Assembly (NCBI GenBank): GCA_050260375.1
Contig: JBLNCA010000036.1
Location: 1 to 11,154, forward strand
Source of the DNA: DTFZ01 sp050260375
Lineage (GTDB): Bacteria; Bacillota; Clostridia; Christensenellales; SZUA-584
Length of the DNA stretch: 11,154 nucleotides
Direction of reading: 5' to 3'
Shown: in pieces, positions 1 to 5,725 of the stretch
Numbering within the stretch: the first letter of the stretch is position 1
Layout of the letters: the number at the start of each line of letters is the position of its first letter
Notes under the pieces: generated by a model
Told to the model about the DNA's origin: nothing
The model's database searches: none
Seen by the model: the letters and a program-made list of their open reading frames with translations, nothing else
Made by a program: the position numbers and the translations under genes

Positions 1-80
1 TTTTAGAAACGGTCGGCGAAACCTTTTCTATTCTACTTTTGGAGGTTCTTCTTTTCAAAACGCTAAAGCTATCCGTTCCT

Positions 81-107
81 CCACACGCTTAGCGTGTGGT
101 TTTTTTT
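81..107 (+). terminator. Rho-independent terminator of an upstream plus-strand unit
   Basis: An 8-bp perfect stem (CCACACGC at 81-88, GCGTGTGG at 92-99) with a TTA loop is followed by eight T residues at 100-107. It must end a transcript entering from left of the window. Bases 1-80 contain short open frames, but none gives a recognisable protein end, so the gene it serves cannot be named. Confidence 0.85.
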
Positions 108-115
108 ACGATAAC

Positions 116-140
116 AAAAAAGAGCGGAAATTCCGCTCTT
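116..140 (-). terminator. Terminator of the cdaA-cdaR operon
   Basis: A near-perfect 10-bp inverted repeat (AAGAGCGGAA at 120-129, TTCCGCTCTT at 131-140) begins 12 nt beyond the cdaR stop codon. Read on the minus strand it is followed by a run of T (plus-strand A residues 116-121). This ends the operon directly after cdaR and faces the plus-strand terminator at 81-107. Confidence 0.85.
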
Positions 141-151
141 ATATTTGCTGT

Positions 152-1408
152 TTATTTGTTTCTTATCGTAACGCTTACCGCCGGCGAGCTTGACACAAAG
201 TTCTCGGCGACAAACCCGCTGGGCAGCTCAAACGTTACTTTTAAGCTGTACGTGCCGGGCCCCAGCCCGTCTACGTCCACATACGGCACGACATCCCTGC
301 GCAGCAGCTTGGACATATGCGGGGCGCCCGCAGTTACCGTTACGTCGACGGTTTCAGGGACCGCGGCCGCGGTCATGCCCGAAGGCAGATTCTTTATCTT
401 GATCTGCACGTTCTTATATATCTGCTGCTCCGATATCTCGCGTATATTGACCGATACCTGCGCGTTGGCCGAGTCGACCACCCTTACGCCCTCGGGCAGT
501 ATATAGTTCGCGGGTATCATCTGATCAGTACTGTATCCGGCGATGTTTATCGTTTCAAGCTTTATAGAGCTTACCGTATCGAGCACCGCCTTCTCGCCGA
601 CTATCCTTACCTTTTTGGGCTCGCATGTTACGCTCGTCAGCTCATAGCCGGGCGCAAGGTTGTCCTGGCCCTGTATTGACCCTTGCACATCCACTTCCAC
701 CGTTTTGACAGGCTCAACGACCTGATTCACTATTATCGACGGCGCGCCCGTGGAGAACAGCCCGGGGTCGACAATACCGCCCTTTTCGTCGAGCAGCTGC
801 ACCTCATAGCTCCTGCTGAATCCCTTGGTAAGGCCGTCGAGGTTTACCGTATAAAGCGCGCTGACCACCCTGTCCACATCCCTGCTCGCGCCGCCTATCC
901 TTATCCTGTCGGGCGAATACTGCGGCGGGTCTGCATAGTAGTCCGCCGGAACGCTGCCTGTCGTTTCCACGCTTACCGGCACGTCCTTCTCTTTGTATTT
1001 GTCTACATATACCGTTATCTCGCGCGGGTTCACTTCGATTACGGTGCCGTATTCGGTCTTCGTTTTCACCTGCAGCTTCTGTTCCCCCGTGCCGTTTACT
1101 TTGGAAAGGTCGATGGAAGCGCTGACGTTCTGGTCGTTTACCAGCCTTGACTGGTTCTGGTTCACCCTCACCCTTATGTTGACGGTGCCGAGTATATTTA
1201 CAAGGTTCCCGGATATCGCGAGCTTTTTATCATTTAAGCTGTCCACATTCTCCCATGTCACCGGAATATTGGGTACGTCGCGCTCGCGGACGGGGTTGGT
1301 TTCGCCCAGCACATAGCTCCAGAGTATGACGGCGAAAAGCAGCGCCACTATCTTCAATACGAGGTTGCTGCGGACGAGCTTCCACAACGCGCCGAAAAAC
1401 TTCTTCAC
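152..1408 (-). CDS. cdaR: CdaR, YbbR-domain regulator of CdaA
   Basis: A 418-aa membrane-anchored extracytoplasmic protein, the usual partner and regulator of the diadenylate cyclase CdaA. It has a short basic N-terminus, one membrane segment at about residues 17-34, and an outer part that reads as four YbbR repeats (roughly 45-135, 138-230, 236-322, 330-416). Each repeat ends in a beta-strand pattern such as EVNPREITVYVD or the final AVSVTIRNK. The start is GTG, overlapping the cdaA stop by 4 nt (GTGA at 1405-1408), which implies translational coupling. In Bacillota the order is usually cdaA-cdaR-glmM. Here a strong terminator follows cdaR at once, so glmM must be elsewhere or separately transcribed. 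The family call is secure from the repeats plus the neighbour; the exact effect on cyclase activity is known only from other species. Confidence 0.93.
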   Translation of the reverse strand: MKKFFGALWKLVRSNLVLKIVALLFAVILWSYVLGETNPVRERDVPNIPVTWENVDSLNDKKLAISGNLVNILGTVNIRVRVNQNQSRLVNDQNVSASIDLSKVNGTGEQKLQVKTKTEYGTVIEVNPREITVYVDKYKEKDVPVSVETTGSVPADYYADPPQYSPDRIRIGGASRDVDRVVSALYTVNLDGLTKGFSRSYEVQLLDEKGGIVDPGLFSTGAPSIIVNQVVEPVKTVEVDVQGSIQGQDNLAPGYELTSVTCEPKKVRIVGEKAVLDTVSSIKLETINIAGYSTDQMIPANYILPEGVRVVDSANAQVSVNIREISEQQIYKNVQIKIKNLPSGMTAAAVPETVDVTVTAGAPHMSKLLRRDVVPYVDVDGLGPGTYSLKVTFELPSGFVAENFVSSSPAVSVTIRNK

Positions 1409-2229
1409 TGCGCCTCACGCCCCTTCCGCTTTATTCTTAATCCTTTTGGCTGCTTTATCATGTATATGTCTTCCAAAATATCCTTAATGGCTTTTGAGTC
1501 GAGATAGCGTATTATGTTGCCGTCCTGCGCGACGGATATTACGCCCGTCTCCTCGGAGACGATCAGAGTAATCGAATCGGACACCTCGGATATGCCGAGC
1601 GCCGCCCTGTGCCGCGTGCCCAGATCCTGCCCTATCTGCTTGTTTTCACTCAACGGCAAAAAGCAGCCCGCCGCCTCTATCCTGTCCTCGCGTATTATTA
1701 CCGCGCCGTCGTGCAGCGGCGAGTTCGTGAAAAAAAGGTTCTCCAGCAGCTCCGACGATATGTCCGCTCCGAGGTGCGTGCCGCTCTCTATTACGTCTTT
1801 TAATCCCGTCTTGCGCTCAAACACTATAAGCGCGCCCACGCGTTTCTTTGAAAGGTTCAGCACCGCCTTTAATATGTTGTCAACGTTCTCCTGCGCGTAC
1901 GTCGCCTGCGACGCCATAATTTCGAACTTGCCGCGCCCGAGGCTCGCAAGCGCGCGCCGCAGCTCGGGCTGAAATATGATTACGATAACCAAAGCACCCG
2001 CTGTCAGCACGTAATCAAGTATCCACTTCGTGCCCGAAAGATTTAAAAAGCCCGCGACCCATTCGGCGAGCAGTATAACGCCAAGGCCTTTAAGCACCTG
2101 TATCGCGCGGGTCTTTGACGTCAGCTTCAAGAGCCAGTATATTATAACAGCAAGCAGCAATATATCGATAATATCGACAACTCGGAAATCGGGTATGCTG
2201 TTTACTATGGCGTTAAATATCTGTTCCAA
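1405..2229 (-). CDS. cdaA: CdaA, membrane diadenylate cyclase (c-di-AMP synthase)
   Basis: A 274-aa enzyme that makes cyclic di-AMP from two ATP; in Bacillota this messenger controls potassium and osmolyte transport and cell-wall homeostasis. Three membrane segments are visible at about residues 20-36, 45-62 and 73-88, followed by a DisA_N/DAC domain from about 95 to 255. The domain carries the catalytic DGA motif at 174-176 (in PLHDGAVII) and RHR at 206-208 (in GTRHRAALG), both intact. The length matches the family. The start is TTG, chosen because AGGGG at 2236-2240 lies 6 nt upstream and the protein begins as family members do. It is the first gene of the cdaA-cdaR operon and is divergent from the uracil-DNA glycosylase pair. 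The 5' region at 2241-2345 is very AT-rich, so several -10-like hexamers occur and no single promoter can be picked. Confidence 0.96.
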   Translation of the reverse strand: MEQIFNAIVNSIPDFRVVDIIDILLLAVIIYWLLKLTSKTRAIQVLKGLGVILLAEWVAGFLNLSGTKWILDYVLTAGALVIVIIFQPELRRALASLGRGKFEIMASQATYAQENVDNILKAVLNLSKKRVGALIVFERKTGLKDVIESGTHLGADISSELLENLFFTNSPLHDGAVIIREDRIEAAGCFLPLSENKQIGQDLGTRHRAALGISEVSDSITLIVSEETGVISVAQDGNIIRYLDSKAIKDILEDIYMIKQPKGLRIKRKGREAQ

Positions 2230-2348
2230 AATGAACCCCTTAAAACTTACCGTAAGAGTGTATATATTAATTATATTATAAACTCTATTTTAAATTATAA
2301 ACTATTTATTAAGAAATTCATACGGCAAAAATTTGAACATATCGTGAA

Positions 2349-2371
2349 AAATGCCTTAAGCATCGGCATTT
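2349..2371. promoter_or_regulatory. Dyad between divergent cdaA and UDG genes
   Basis: A 7-bp perfect inverted repeat (AAATGCC at 2349-2355, GGCATTT at 2365-2371) with a 9-nt centre lies in the 184-nt gap between the divergent cdaA and UDG starts. It lacks a long T-run on either side, so it is not a convincing terminator. It could be a regulator binding site or an RNA hairpin. The dyad is seen; a function as operator is only inferred from its position. Confidence 0.35.
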
Positions 2372-2401
2372 CGCACTCTTTTCCCGACCGGCGTTTTAAT
2401 A

Positions 2402-2407
2402 TATAAT
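2402..2407 (+). promoter_or_regulatory. -10 element of a probably leaderless UDG transcript
   Basis: A consensus TATAAT ends only 6 nt before the ATG at 2414. The hexamer 17 nt upstream (2379-2384, TTTTCC) is a weak -35. Transcription would start at or next to the start codon, leaving no leader. No Shine-Dalgarno sequence precedes the ATG. Confidence 0.5.
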
Positions 2408-2413
2408 GACAGT

Positions 2414-2983
2414 ATGTATACAAATTTTAAGAAGCTGCGCGAAGACGTAAGCGCCTGCAAAAAATGCGAGCTCTATCAAACGCGCACGAATACGGTGTTC
2501 GGGGAGGGAAACGTCTCGGCCGGCGTAATGTTCATAGGCGAAGGGCCGGGGCGCGACGAGGACGAACTCGGCCGCCCGTTCGTGGGCAGGGCGGGCCAGC
2601 TGCTGGACAGGATGCTCGCTTCGATAGGCTTTACGCGCAACGACGTTTACATAGCGAACATACTGAAGTGTCGCCCTCCGGGCAACAGGGACCCGCTTCC
2701 GCACGAAGCGGCCGCCTGCATAGGCTACTTAAGGGCGCAGGTCGCGCTTATAAAGCCGAAAATTCTGGTGTGCCTCGGCAGGATAAGCGCATCGTACATA
2801 CTCGGCCAGGATGTGCGCATCACCCGCGACCGCGGGGTATGGCACGAATCCAAGGGATTTTACATAATGCCTACGTACCATCCGGCGGCGCTGCTGAGAA
2901 ACGAGCAGCTTAAAAAAGAATCGTGGGCGGACCTACTTAGCATAAAGGCAAAATACGAAGAGCTGTTTGGTAAGGACAAATGA
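2414..2983 (+). CDS. Family 4 (Fe-S) uracil-DNA glycosylase
   Basis: A 189-aa enzyme that cuts uracil from DNA as the first step of base-excision repair. The four [4Fe-4S] cysteines are present in the family pattern: C15 and C18 (ACKKCEL), C86 (LKCRPPGNRDP) and C102, giving C-X2-C and C-X15-C. The motif GEGPGRDED at 42-50, the conserved GRPFVGRAGQLLD segment at 53-65 and the late motif HPAALLRN at 156-163 are all visible. Length is normal for the family. The ATG at 2414 is favoured because the CxxC sits about 15 residues in, as in relatives, yet it has no ribosome binding site and follows a TATAAT box by 6 nt, so the mRNA may be leaderless. Its stop overlaps the start of a second UDG-like gene by 4 nt. 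The family is certain; substrate range within it (uracil versus other deaminated bases) cannot be read from sequence. Confidence 0.94.
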   Translation: MYTNFKKLREDVSACKKCELYQTRTNTVFGEGNVSAGVMFIGEGPGRDEDELGRPFVGRAGQLLDRMLASIGFTRNDVYIANILKCRPPGNRDPLPHEAAACIGYLRAQVALIKPKILVCLGRISASYILGQDVRITRDRGVWHESKGFYIMPTYHPAALLRNEQLKKESWADLLSIKAKYEELFGKDK

Positions 2984-3561
2984 TACTGCAAAACATATGC
3001 GACGACATACTGCTGGCTGCGGAGGCTTTCGGCAAAACGAAAGCCGACTTGGTGTTCGGCGAGGGCAACAAAAACGCGCAGGTAATGCTTATAGGCGAAG
3101 CGCCGGGCGCGGAGGAAACGAGATTATCGCGCCCGTTCGTGGGCAAGGCGGGGCAAAACTTAAACGAGTTCCTTTCAGTGCTTTGCCTGTCGCGCGAAGA
3201 TATCTACATCACCAACGTCGTCAAGTTCCGGCCTTACAAGGTGAGCGCCAAAGGCACGCTCTCCAACCGGCCGCCGGCAAAGGACGAGGTATCGTGCATG
3301 CTGCCGCTGCTCTTGCGCGAGATAGAGGCGGTTGCCCCGAGCGTCGTCGTCACGCTGGGCAACGTTCCGTTAAAATGCCTGCTGGGCAAGCAGGCGCTCA
3401 TCGGCTCGTGCCACGCCGCGCCCGTAAAGGCAAAAGCGCTGTCGCATGAGTTTACGGCTTTCCCGCTTTACCATCCAGCGAGCGTGATATACAACCCCGC
3501 GCTGAAAAGCGTATACCGCGAAGACCTTGAAAAGCTCAAGGCTTTCCTGTCCAATATATAG
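2980..3561 (+). CDS. Second uracil-DNA glycosylase-like protein, lacking the Fe-S ligand set
   Basis: A 193-aa paralogue of the gene before it, overlapping it by 4 nt (ATGA), so translation is probably coupled. It aligns through the whole fold: FGEGNKNAQVMLIGEAPG at 26-43, RPFVGKAGQNL at 51-61, YITNVVKFRP at 76-85, VVTLGNVPLKCLLG at 123-136 and LYHPASVIYNP at 163-173. The Fe-S ligands are mostly gone: no CxxC precedes the first motif, the third cysteine position is F83 (KFRP instead of KCRP), and only C106 near the fourth position remains. There is an insert of about ten residues with LSNRPPAKDE at 94-103, which I recall from clostridial UDG-like proteins. It therefore probably folds without a cluster. 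Active-site GEAPG and HPAS are kept, so it may still be a glycosylase; activity and substrate are unproven. Confidence 0.85.
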   Translation: MILQNICDDILLAAEAFGKTKADLVFGEGNKNAQVMLIGEAPGAEETRLSRPFVGKAGQNLNEFLSVLCLSREDIYITNVVKFRPYKVSAKGTLSNRPPAKDEVSCMLPLLLREIEAVAPSVVVTLGNVPLKCLLGKQALIGSCHAAPVKAKALSHEFTAFPLYHPASVIYNPALKSVYREDLEKLKAFLSNI

Positions 3562-3579
3562 CAGCAGATAAAAAGCGGT

Positions 3580-3591
3580 TGTGCGCGCACA
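3580..3591. promoter_or_regulatory. Perfect 12-bp palindrome upstream of the SH3b gene
   Basis: TGTGCGCGCACA is a perfect palindrome without a spacer, 18 nt after the second UDG stop and a few bases upstream of a candidate -35 box at 3598-3603. No T-run follows, so it is unlikely to be a terminator. Its position suits a repressor or activator site for the next gene, which is an inference. Confidence 0.35.
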
Positions 3592-3597
3592 CAATAT

Positions 3598-3626
3598 TTG
3601 CTATCATAATATTGCATTATTATTAA
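3598..3626 (+). promoter_or_regulatory. Candidate vegetative promoter for the SH3b/PG-binding gene
   Basis: TTGCTA at 3598-3603 and TATTAA at 3621-3626 are separated by 17 nt. The implied start of transcription near 3633 gives a leader of about 26 nt to the GTG at 3659, which contains the Shine-Dalgarno AAGAGG at 3647-3652. Surrounding DNA is AT-rich, so alternative pairs exist. Confidence 0.45.
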
Positions 3627-3658
3627 ACGCATGTTACTAAACGGTTAAGAGGTTGTTC

Positions 3659-4792
3659 GTGAAAAGAATCTTTCCTGTCGTATTGACAATAGCCTTTTTA
3701 ATATCCGTGTTTGCGCCCTCCGACGCTTTCGCTTCGGGTTTCTTTGAGGAGGCGACGGTTACGGCGGACGAAGTAAACATGCGCTTAAGGCCCACTACCG
3801 ATTCTCCCGTCGTTACCGTACTGAAAAAAGGAACAAGGATAGGCATATACTGCGAGGAGCAGACCGGCTGGTACAGGGCGATATTCGGAAACTACAGGGG
3901 ATATGTGAGCACCGAGTTCGTATACCTCGCCTCTCGGGATTCTCTTACGGGACACGTGCTTACCGACGGCCTTAAAGTGCGCCAGTTCGCCAACGACTTC
4001 AGCGACCCGGTAGGCGAGCTCAATGTAGGCACGCCCGTTTCGATACTGAACATGGTGGGCGACTGGTATTACTTGGATTCGCAATCAATAGAGGGATATG
4101 TCCACAAGGACAGTATAGAGATAAGCAAATCGGGCTCTACGGCCGCACTGCTTAAGCCGGGCATGGAAGGCGTCGCAATAGCGGATATGCAGCGCGAGCT
4201 GAGAAAGCGCGGCTTTTTCGGCGGCTCGATTACCGGCTATTACGGGGAATTAACGCTCAATGCCGTAAAGGCTTTCCAGAAGGAAGCGCGGCTCTCTCAG
4301 GACGGCATAGCGGGCAGCAAGACCCTTGAGCTGCTTTACGGCGACAACGATATTACCACTACGGCCGCAAAGATGGCGGGCATAGAGGGCGAAGTGCTGC
4401 TTTCAGAATGGAGCAAGATAAACGGCAAGTGGAAGAGGGGCACATACGCCACGGTAACCGACGTTAAGACGGGCATACAGTTCAAGGTCTACCGCTTCGG
4501 AGGCTGGTATCACGCCGACTGCGAGCCCGCGACCGCCGCCGACACCGCAAAGATGAAAAAAGCGTGCGGCGGAAAGTGGACGTGGAACCGCCGTCCGATA
4601 TGGGTCACTATAAACGGCGTCACGTATGCCGCTTCCCAGCACGACATGCCGCACATGGTGGACGTCGTTAAGGACAACGACTTCCCCGGGCACTTCTGCA
4701 TACATTTCAACAAATCGAAGGTGCACGAGACTGAAGCCGAATGCCCGAGGCACCAGTCGTGCGTACAATACGCGTACAAAAAAGCAAAGTAA
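3659..4792 (+). CDS. Secreted SH3b + PG_binding_1 protein with His/Cys C-terminal domain
   Basis: A 377-aa exported cell-wall protein. The GTG at 3659 is chosen because AAGAGG ends 6 nt before it and it yields a classic signal peptide: MKR, a hydrophobic core, and an AFA|SG cleavage site after about residue 25. A TTG two codons earlier would sit on the ribosome binding site. Next come two bacterial SH3 repeats (about 30-90 and 95-155; NMRLRPTTDSPVVTVLKKG and LKVRQFANDFSDPVGELNVG), then a PG_binding_1 domain (about 165-228; ADMQRELRKRGFF, TLNAVKAFQKEARLSQDGIAG). The last 130 residues hold WYHADCEP (H285, C288), WNRRPIWV, MPH (H332) and GHFCIHF (H345, C347, H349). I recall this C-terminal module from clostridial and Paenibacillus wall proteins; its H...H-x-C-I spacing recalls YkuD L,D-transpeptidases. 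Wall binding is well supported; catalysis is inference. No clear terminator follows. Confidence 0.85.
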   Translation: MKRIFPVVLTIAFLISVFAPSDAFASGFFEEATVTADEVNMRLRPTTDSPVVTVLKKGTRIGIYCEEQTGWYRAIFGNYRGYVSTEFVYLASRDSLTGHVLTDGLKVRQFANDFSDPVGELNVGTPVSILNMVGDWYYLDSQSIEGYVHKDSIEISKSGSTAALLKPGMEGVAIADMQRELRKRGFFGGSITGYYGELTLNAVKAFQKEARLSQDGIAGSKTLELLYGDNDITTTAAKMAGIEGEVLLSEWSKINGKWKRGTYATVTDVKTGIQFKVYRFGGWYHADCEPATAADTAKMKKACGGKWTWNRRPIWVTINGVTYAASQHDMPHMVDVVKDNDFPGHFCIHFNKSKVHETEAECPRHQSCVQYAYKKAK

Positions 4793-4874
4793 GCATAGAA
4801 GCTTTTGATACTCTCCTCTCCCCTTTTACTCATTCCAAAGCTCCGGACGGGAAAATTCAGCTTGCCTTTTCCTT

Positions 4875-4901
4875 AAGGTGGCGCAAAGCGCCGGATGAGG
4901 T
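4875..4901 (+). repeat. Dispersed-repeat unit, copy 1 (27 bp)
   Basis: This 27-bp unit is identical to 4922-4948, 47 bp downstream. It contains the hairpin GGCGC-AAA-GCGCC (4880-4892). The flank upstream (TTGCCTTTTCCTT from 4862) is a shortened form of the flank of copy 2 and lacks the GGGG arm of its hairpin, so copy 1 looks degenerate. Confidence 0.8.
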
Positions 4902-4902
4902 A

Positions 4903-4948
4903 TTGCCTTCCCCTTGAGGGGAAGGTGGCGCAAAGCGCCGGATGAGGT
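4903..4948 (+). repeat. Dispersed-repeat unit, copy 2, two hairpins
   Basis: A 9-bp perfect stem with a 2-nt loop (CCTTCCCCT at 4906-4914, AGGGGAAGG at 4917-4925) is followed by GGCGC-AAA-GCGCC (4927-4939) and GGATGAGGT. The 27 bp at 4922-4948 match copy 1 exactly. The layout matches short palindromic elements that I recall as scattered through clostridial genomes; only two copies can be seen here. Confidence 0.8.
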
Positions 4949-5040
4949 GTATCGTAAAGTTCAAGCAAAGACAAAGGGGATTAAAGTAAAAAACTCATTT
5001 AGAGGAAGCAATAACGCCAATAAAAGTGAACAACCCTTCA

Positions 5041-5076
5041 GTCGCCATACGGCGACAGCTCCCCTAAAAGGGGAGC
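5041..5076 (+). repeat. Double-hairpin palindromic element
   Basis: Two adjacent perfect hairpins: GTCGCC-ATAC-GGCGAC (5041-5056) and GCTCCCCT-AAA-AGGGGAGC (5058-5076). The architecture, one GC-rich short hairpin beside a C4/G4 hairpin, mirrors that of the 4903-4948 element in reverse order. The two may be opposite ends or orientations of one repeat family. No T-run follows, so they are not ordinary terminators. Confidence 0.65.
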
Positions 5077-5099
5077 CCAGAATATCAGTAAATTCAATT

Positions 5100-5199
5100 T
5101 GTCATTCCGAACGCAAATAAGGAATCCCATGGAGATTGCTCTAAAGAAGGGAGATCTTTTAGTCGTTTCACTCCTTCAAGCAAAGCTGACGGAATGACA
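5100..5199. repeat. 100-bp element with 10-bp terminal inverted arms
   Basis: TGTCATTCCG at 5100-5109 is exactly inverted as CGGAATGACA at 5190-5199. The interior is non-coding and contains short related words (GGAGAT, GGGAGATCTTTT). This is the form of a small non-autonomous palindromic element, MITE- or RUP-like. No target-site duplication is obvious in the flanks (TCAATT to the left, GCATAT to the right). Confidence 0.65.
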
Positions 5200-5315
5200 G
5201 CATATACTTGACAGTATCAATTTCACTCACTCAAAGACTTCGATCGGTAAGTTCAACCGGATTGACGAGCTTAGGTATTACACCGGCAATCTGGCATGTG
5301 GGCTTAAAAGGCAAT

Positions 5316-5337
5316 AAAAAAACCAGCTATAAGCCGG
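5316..5337 (-). terminator. Terminator after the AT-rich small gene
   Basis: On the minus strand CCGGCT (5337-5332), TAT loop, AGCTGG (5328-5323, one G-U pair) is followed by seven T (plus-strand A residues 5316-5322). It lies about 38 nt beyond the stop of the 88-codon gene and probably ends the prfA-side transcription unit. Confidence 0.65.
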
Positions 5338-5374
5338 TATTGCTAAAATAGCTACTATTAATTAATAACAACTA

Positions 5375-5641
5375 TCAATCGCTATCTATAAAATACTGTT
5401 CATCTTCATCTAATAACAACGTTATTAATACTTTATTGATATCTTCTTTATAACTTGTTTTAATTATCATCTCTTTTACTAGTTCTTTTATTGCTTTAAT
5501 CTTATCCATGGTGTTCTTAATCTTTTTTTGTAAAATCGGTTCTAATTCATCCTCATAAAGATGTCCATCATTCTCCTTTAATGCTTCAACGATTGCCTTT
5601 TTTGTTTTTATTAAATTCTCATTCGGCAAAGAGTCTTGCAC
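5375..5641 (-). CDS. Hypothetical 88-aa Lys/Glu-rich protein
   Basis: Not recognised. The frame begins with GTG at 5641, preceded by GGAAGGG about 9 nt upstream, and ends 38 nt before a terminator. The product is highly charged (many K and E, a DEDEQYFIDSD acidic tail), predicted largely helical (KTKKAIVEALKEN, MDKIKAIKELVKEM), with no cysteine, signal peptide or membrane segment. Its base composition is strikingly unlike its neighbours: 13 G+C in the 60 bases at 5401-5460, against 39 of 60 at 6361-6420 in prfA. That suggests acquisition from elsewhere or a remnant of a mobile segment, and the repeat cluster just beyond supports this. It lies 84 nt downstream of prfA with no terminator between, so it may be read from the prfA operon. 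AT-rich DNA of this length could be open by chance less easily than GC-rich DNA, and the ribosome binding site supports it. Confidence 0.6.
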   Translation of the reverse strand: MQDSLPNENLIKTKKAIVEALKENDGHLYEDELEPILQKKIKNTMDKIKAIKELVKEMIIKTSYKEDINKVLITLLLDEDEQYFIDSD

Positions 5642-5725
5642 TTTAACACACCCTTCCTGTAATATAATGGTTTAATCCATATATTCTATATAAAGGTGTG
5701 CTTTTCCTCTTTTATTGACTTTCTT

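Larger units (their letters stand above)
4793..5374. other. 582-nt intergenic region, repeat-rich, no supported gene
   Basis: Apart from the palindromic elements at 4875-4948, 5041-5076 and 5100-5199 and the minus-strand terminator at 5316-5337, I see no gene. A 68-codon open frame at 4914-5120 runs straight through three repeats and lacks a plausible ribosome binding site, so it is not called. Bases 5200-5310 show nothing I can interpret. Each end abuts the 3' end of a gene (convergent arrangement), a position where such elements can sit harmlessly. Confidence 0.7.

Noticed and set aside
96..506. 136-codon plus-strand open frame opposite cdaR
   Set aside because: It starts in the terminator region and lies antisense to the YbbR-domain coding sequence; no ribosome binding site and no family resemblance.
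1514..1972. 152-codon plus-strand open frame opposite cdaA
   Set aside because: It is entirely antisense to the conserved DAC domain; composition is a by-product of the cdaA codons.
2464..2913. 149-codon open frame inside the first UDG gene
   Set aside because: A different frame of a certain gene, with Arg/Gly/Ala-rich sequence typical of out-of-frame GC-rich DNA.
2967..3449. 160-codon open frame overlapping the second UDG gene
   Set aside because: Out-of-frame shadow of a gene supported by homology along its whole length.
4875..4948. Short CRISPR array
   Set aside because: Only two copies of a 27-bp unit, the intervening DNA is itself part of the repeat unit, and no cas genes are present.
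4914..5120. 68-codon open frame in the repeat cluster
   Set aside because: It crosses several palindromic repeats and has no ribosome binding site or recognisable protein features.
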